A DNA stretch of 64,000 nt, from contig JAGXGE010000032.1 in the NCBI GenBank assembly GCA_024637015.1, forward strand, positions 167,848-231,847, written 5' to 3'. The stretch comes from Aequorivita sp. (lineage in GTDB: Bacteria > Bacteroidota > Bacteroidia > Flavobacteriales > Flavobacteriaceae). Positions within the stretch are counted from its first letter, which is position 1. Each line of letters begins with the position of its first letter. Positions 62,446 to 64,000 of this stretch are shown here, piece after piece. The position numbers were made by a program, and so were the translations under genes. The notes under the pieces are model-generated. The model saw nothing but the letters and a program-made list of their open reading frames with translations. It made no database searches and was not told where the DNA came from.

Positions 62446-62563
62446 GTTTTAAGCCATTTTATAGCTTCCAATTTCTTAATCAAAATACACTTGCTCTTTT
62501 AATTCAGGATGTTTTTAAACGTAAAAGCAATCTACTTTTCTGTATATATCCATTTTTTATTTT

Positions 62564-62914
62564 TTACGATTTTATTGGGCCATAACCACTCTTTAAAATA
62601 ATGGAAAGAATTTTAAATTTTTGGTTTGCTTCAATTGTATAGGATGTGAAGCCTGGAATAACCAAGGAATCCTTTTTTTGTAGATACGTAGAGTTATTTT
62701 CGACCACAATTTCAGCCTTACCTGATATGACGTGAATAAAGGTTGAAAAAGCGGTTAATTTTGGTTTATAAACTTTACCGAAATCCTGAGCTAATGCTAT
62801 AATATTACCAGTTTTTTCATTTAAAATATTTTTAATAACTATGCTGTTTGAAACATATTCCAAGCTATCCTTAATGTTGAAGGCAACCAATTTTTTAAGT
62901 TCATAATTTTTCAT
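62564..62914 (-). CDS. Small cupin-like protein, 116 aa
   Basis: A single cupin domain of about 105 residues (AFSTFIHVISGKAEIVVENNST and KKDSLVIPGFTSYTIEANQKF). The metal-binding His residues of typical cupins are largely missing, so enzymatic function is uncertain. Soluble, no signal peptide. Confidence 0.8.
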   Translation of the reverse strand: MKNYELKKLVAFNIKDSLEYVSNSIVIKNILNEKTGNIIALAQDFGKVYKPKLTAFSTFIHVISGKAEIVVENNSTYLQKKDSLVIPGFTSYTIEANQKFKILSIILKSGYGPIKS

Positions 62915-62941
62915 AATGTATTTGCTTTAAACTGTTGTAAC

Positions 62942-63049
62942 TTATTTTTTATCTCGCTTTTTTTCAGTTTTGGCTTGTTTTTTTTCTTTAGCGGTTTTTG
63001 CGGCAGGCGTTTTACTATTCTTTGGTTTACCTTCTTTTTCTTTTGACAT
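62942..63049 (-). CDS. Tiny lysine-rich protein, 35 aa
   Basis: MSKEKEGKPKNSKTPAAKTA and on: Lys, Glu, Ala repeats and no hydrophobic residues. Similar short basic proteins are found throughout Bacteroidota, some called small histone-like or disordered. It precedes the cupin gene on the same strand by 27 bases. Confidence 0.55.
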   Translation of the reverse strand: MSKEKEGKPKNSKTPAAKTAKEKKQAKTEKKRDKK

Positions 63050-63133
63050 GGTTTTAGTATTTATTGATTATTTAGTGTGAGTCAATTTTGAAAAAAAAAA
63101 CAGCCTTTTACAACTGTTCTTTCGGGGATCGTC

Positions 63134-63168
63134 TAGTAATAATACTGCAGTAAGCAGTATTATTACTA
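63134..63168. repeat. Perfect 15-bp hairpin
   Basis: TAGTAATAATACTGC (63134-63148) and its exact reverse complement (63154-63168) around five bases. No T run follows on either side, so it is not a plain terminator. A weaker AACAG/CTGTT hairpin lies just upstream. Confidence 0.7.
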
Positions 63169-63705
63169 ACGGTTTAACACCAATGTGCATAAGTAGATAA
63201 AGGTAATTGATGTTTAATTTTTCTTTTTATGATTTTTTTTTGGGGGAGGACCTACTTTGTTTTTATTTTCTGATGAATGTTTATTATTCCTTTTGTGTTC
63301 TTATCAATTTTTTCCCCCGCTGATATTTTTTATAAGTACTTAAATGCATTGATATAAAGTTAGTTACAAATATCCCATAAGATATTACACAATAATAACG
63401 AAAACTTACATATTTTACGGGTTTTCGAGATTGCCTTTAAGTTTTAGCCTATTTTTTAAAGAAAGAAGACGATAATTAGAAATGATATATAGAACATTTA
63501 TTGCGAAGACAATAGGCCATGGTAATCCTTCCTATTTCTAAGTCATAATGGTGAATAAAAATTGAAGACTTGATTATTTTTATAACCCCTAAAGCTTTTT
63601 TAAAACCTGATTTTTAAATACCTTTGAAGTAATTTCCCGCTTTGCTCTTTCACGCGCGTTGTGGTGCGTTTACAAACTGAACCTGCTATTTCAAAGGAGG
63701 AAAAA

Positions 63706-63795
63706 ATGCAGAACCTGATATTCATCTTGACTCGGATATTTCAAAGTAAAAGTCTTAGTTTGTTCATACCGACTTGTATTTTAACGCGAATATGA
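63706..63795 (+). CDS. Possible 29-aa peptide with strong Shine-Dalgarno
   Basis: ATG 63706 to TGA 63795, preceded by AAAGGAGG (63693-63700) at five bases, rare in this phylum, and by TACCTTTG (63619-63626). The product is hydrophobic and basic (MQNLIFILTRIFQSK). It may be a leader or small membrane peptide, or chance. Confidence 0.3.
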   Translation: MQNLIFILTRIFQSKSLSLFIPTCILTRI

Positions 63796-63825
63796 TTAAA
63801 TTAACTTTCTAAATAATATAGTAAA

Positions 63826-64000
63826 ATGTTGTATAATATTCTTCATAAGCTTTTTTTTCGAAATACTGAGCAATCTGAAATGCTCTGCTTTTCCCGAAAA
63901 TCTTCACGACTGCTTTTTTGTTTGGCTATAAGCTTAGTATTGCTTCCGTCAAACGGTTTTGCTCAGATAGAATGCCCTTCCATTAATGTGAAAATCCAGA
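63826..64000 (+). CDS. Exported protein, N-terminal part (cut by the window edge)
   Basis: ATG 63826, open to the window end. About 36 basic/mixed residues, then a hydrophobic stretch (LLFCLAISLVLLPSNGFAQ) with a plausible signal cleavage after GFAQ and a mature start IECPSINVKIQ. A long signal region of this kind is common in large surface proteins of Flavobacteriaceae. Nothing more can be said. Confidence 0.6.
   Translation, partial: MLYNILHKLFFRNTEQSEMLCFSRKSSRLLFCLAISLVLLPSNGFAQIECPSINVKIQ

Larger units (their letters stand above)
63050..63825. other. Non-coding AT-rich stretch
   Basis: Apart from the perfect hairpin at 63134-63168 and a short frame with a strong ribosome site at 63706-63795, I see no gene or RNA of a known family here. 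A TAnnTTTG element occurs at 63619-63626. Confidence 0.5.

Noticed and set aside
63234..63310. Lys/Pro-rich frame on the minus strand ending in a Lys/Asn-rich tail
   Set aside because: No start codon: a TAA stop comes just before the frame.

Overview
The window is chromosomal DNA from a member of the Bacteroidota, almost certainly a Flavobacteriaceae species. The genus cannot be fixed from the sequence. Evidence: AT-rich DNA; promoters of the Bacteroidota type (TTG, 17-20 bases, then TAnnTTTG) and only one strong Shine-Dalgarno sequence; a type IX secretion (T9SS) sorting tail; a short RpoD without region 1.1; a CarboxypepD_reg/TonB-plug protein; and many families typical of the group (DUF3822, VF530, YtxH-like, T9SS type A). 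No rRNA, tRNA, CRISPR array or intact transposase was seen.

Layout. 1-6.1 kb: miaE, dnaX, the RNase P RNA, rsmD and a DUF3822 cluster. 6.2-11.9 kb: a RecD-like helicase, DUF4126, a kdsB-kdnB fusion with an acyltransferase beside it, and a lipoprotein. 11.9-16 kb: yebC, a pterin dehydratase, an RmlD-like reductase, glsA and gcvT on the minus strand. 16-28.6 kb: metabolism and envelope stress (aldehyde dehydrogenase, DUF72, thioesterase, three different MscS-type channels, two SDRs, a VanX-like dipeptidase, an OmpA lipoprotein, an SLC13 permease) and rpoD. 28.7-34.7 kb: small exported proteins, a membrane protein/XRE pair, and a pyruvate oxidase - FMN glutamate synthase-like - universal stress protein operon behind a perfect dyad. 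35.1-35.6 kb: a tandem array of unannotated micro-ORFs. 35.8-44.3 kb: a VTT protein, an MFS transporter, a 1154-residue VIT/VWA/TonB-plug chimera, an orphan ExbD and three paralogous exported proteins. 44.5-47.8 kb: a Crp-family regulator with two pirins and YceI, two of which share an upstream motif. 47.8-64 kb: MsrB, a cold-shock-domain gene behind a structured leader, a T9SS protein, an unusual EF-G paralog, a zinc-finger SDR, VF530, two helicases, a DMT exporter, a zinc alcohol dehydrogenase, a cupin, and the start of another exported protein at the right edge.

The most interesting items are: (1) an A10 slippery run followed five bases later by a perfect GC-rich hairpin inside dnaX, with a -1-frame stop in the spacer, predicting a 358-residue gamma product; (2) two 28-codon paralogous micro-ORFs plus a related third, spaced 118-119 bp apart; (3) a leader with mutually exclusive hairpins before the cold-shock-domain gene; (4) the barrel-less VIT/VWA/plug chimera; (5) the KdsB-KdnB fusion; (6) an EF-G paralog lacking the catalytic histidine; (7) a zinc-ribbon SDR lacking the catalytic tyrosine; and (8) a dispersed 27-nt repeat and a shared pirin/YceI operator-like motif. 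All assignments rest on reading the sequence and on family knowledge; no database search was run.
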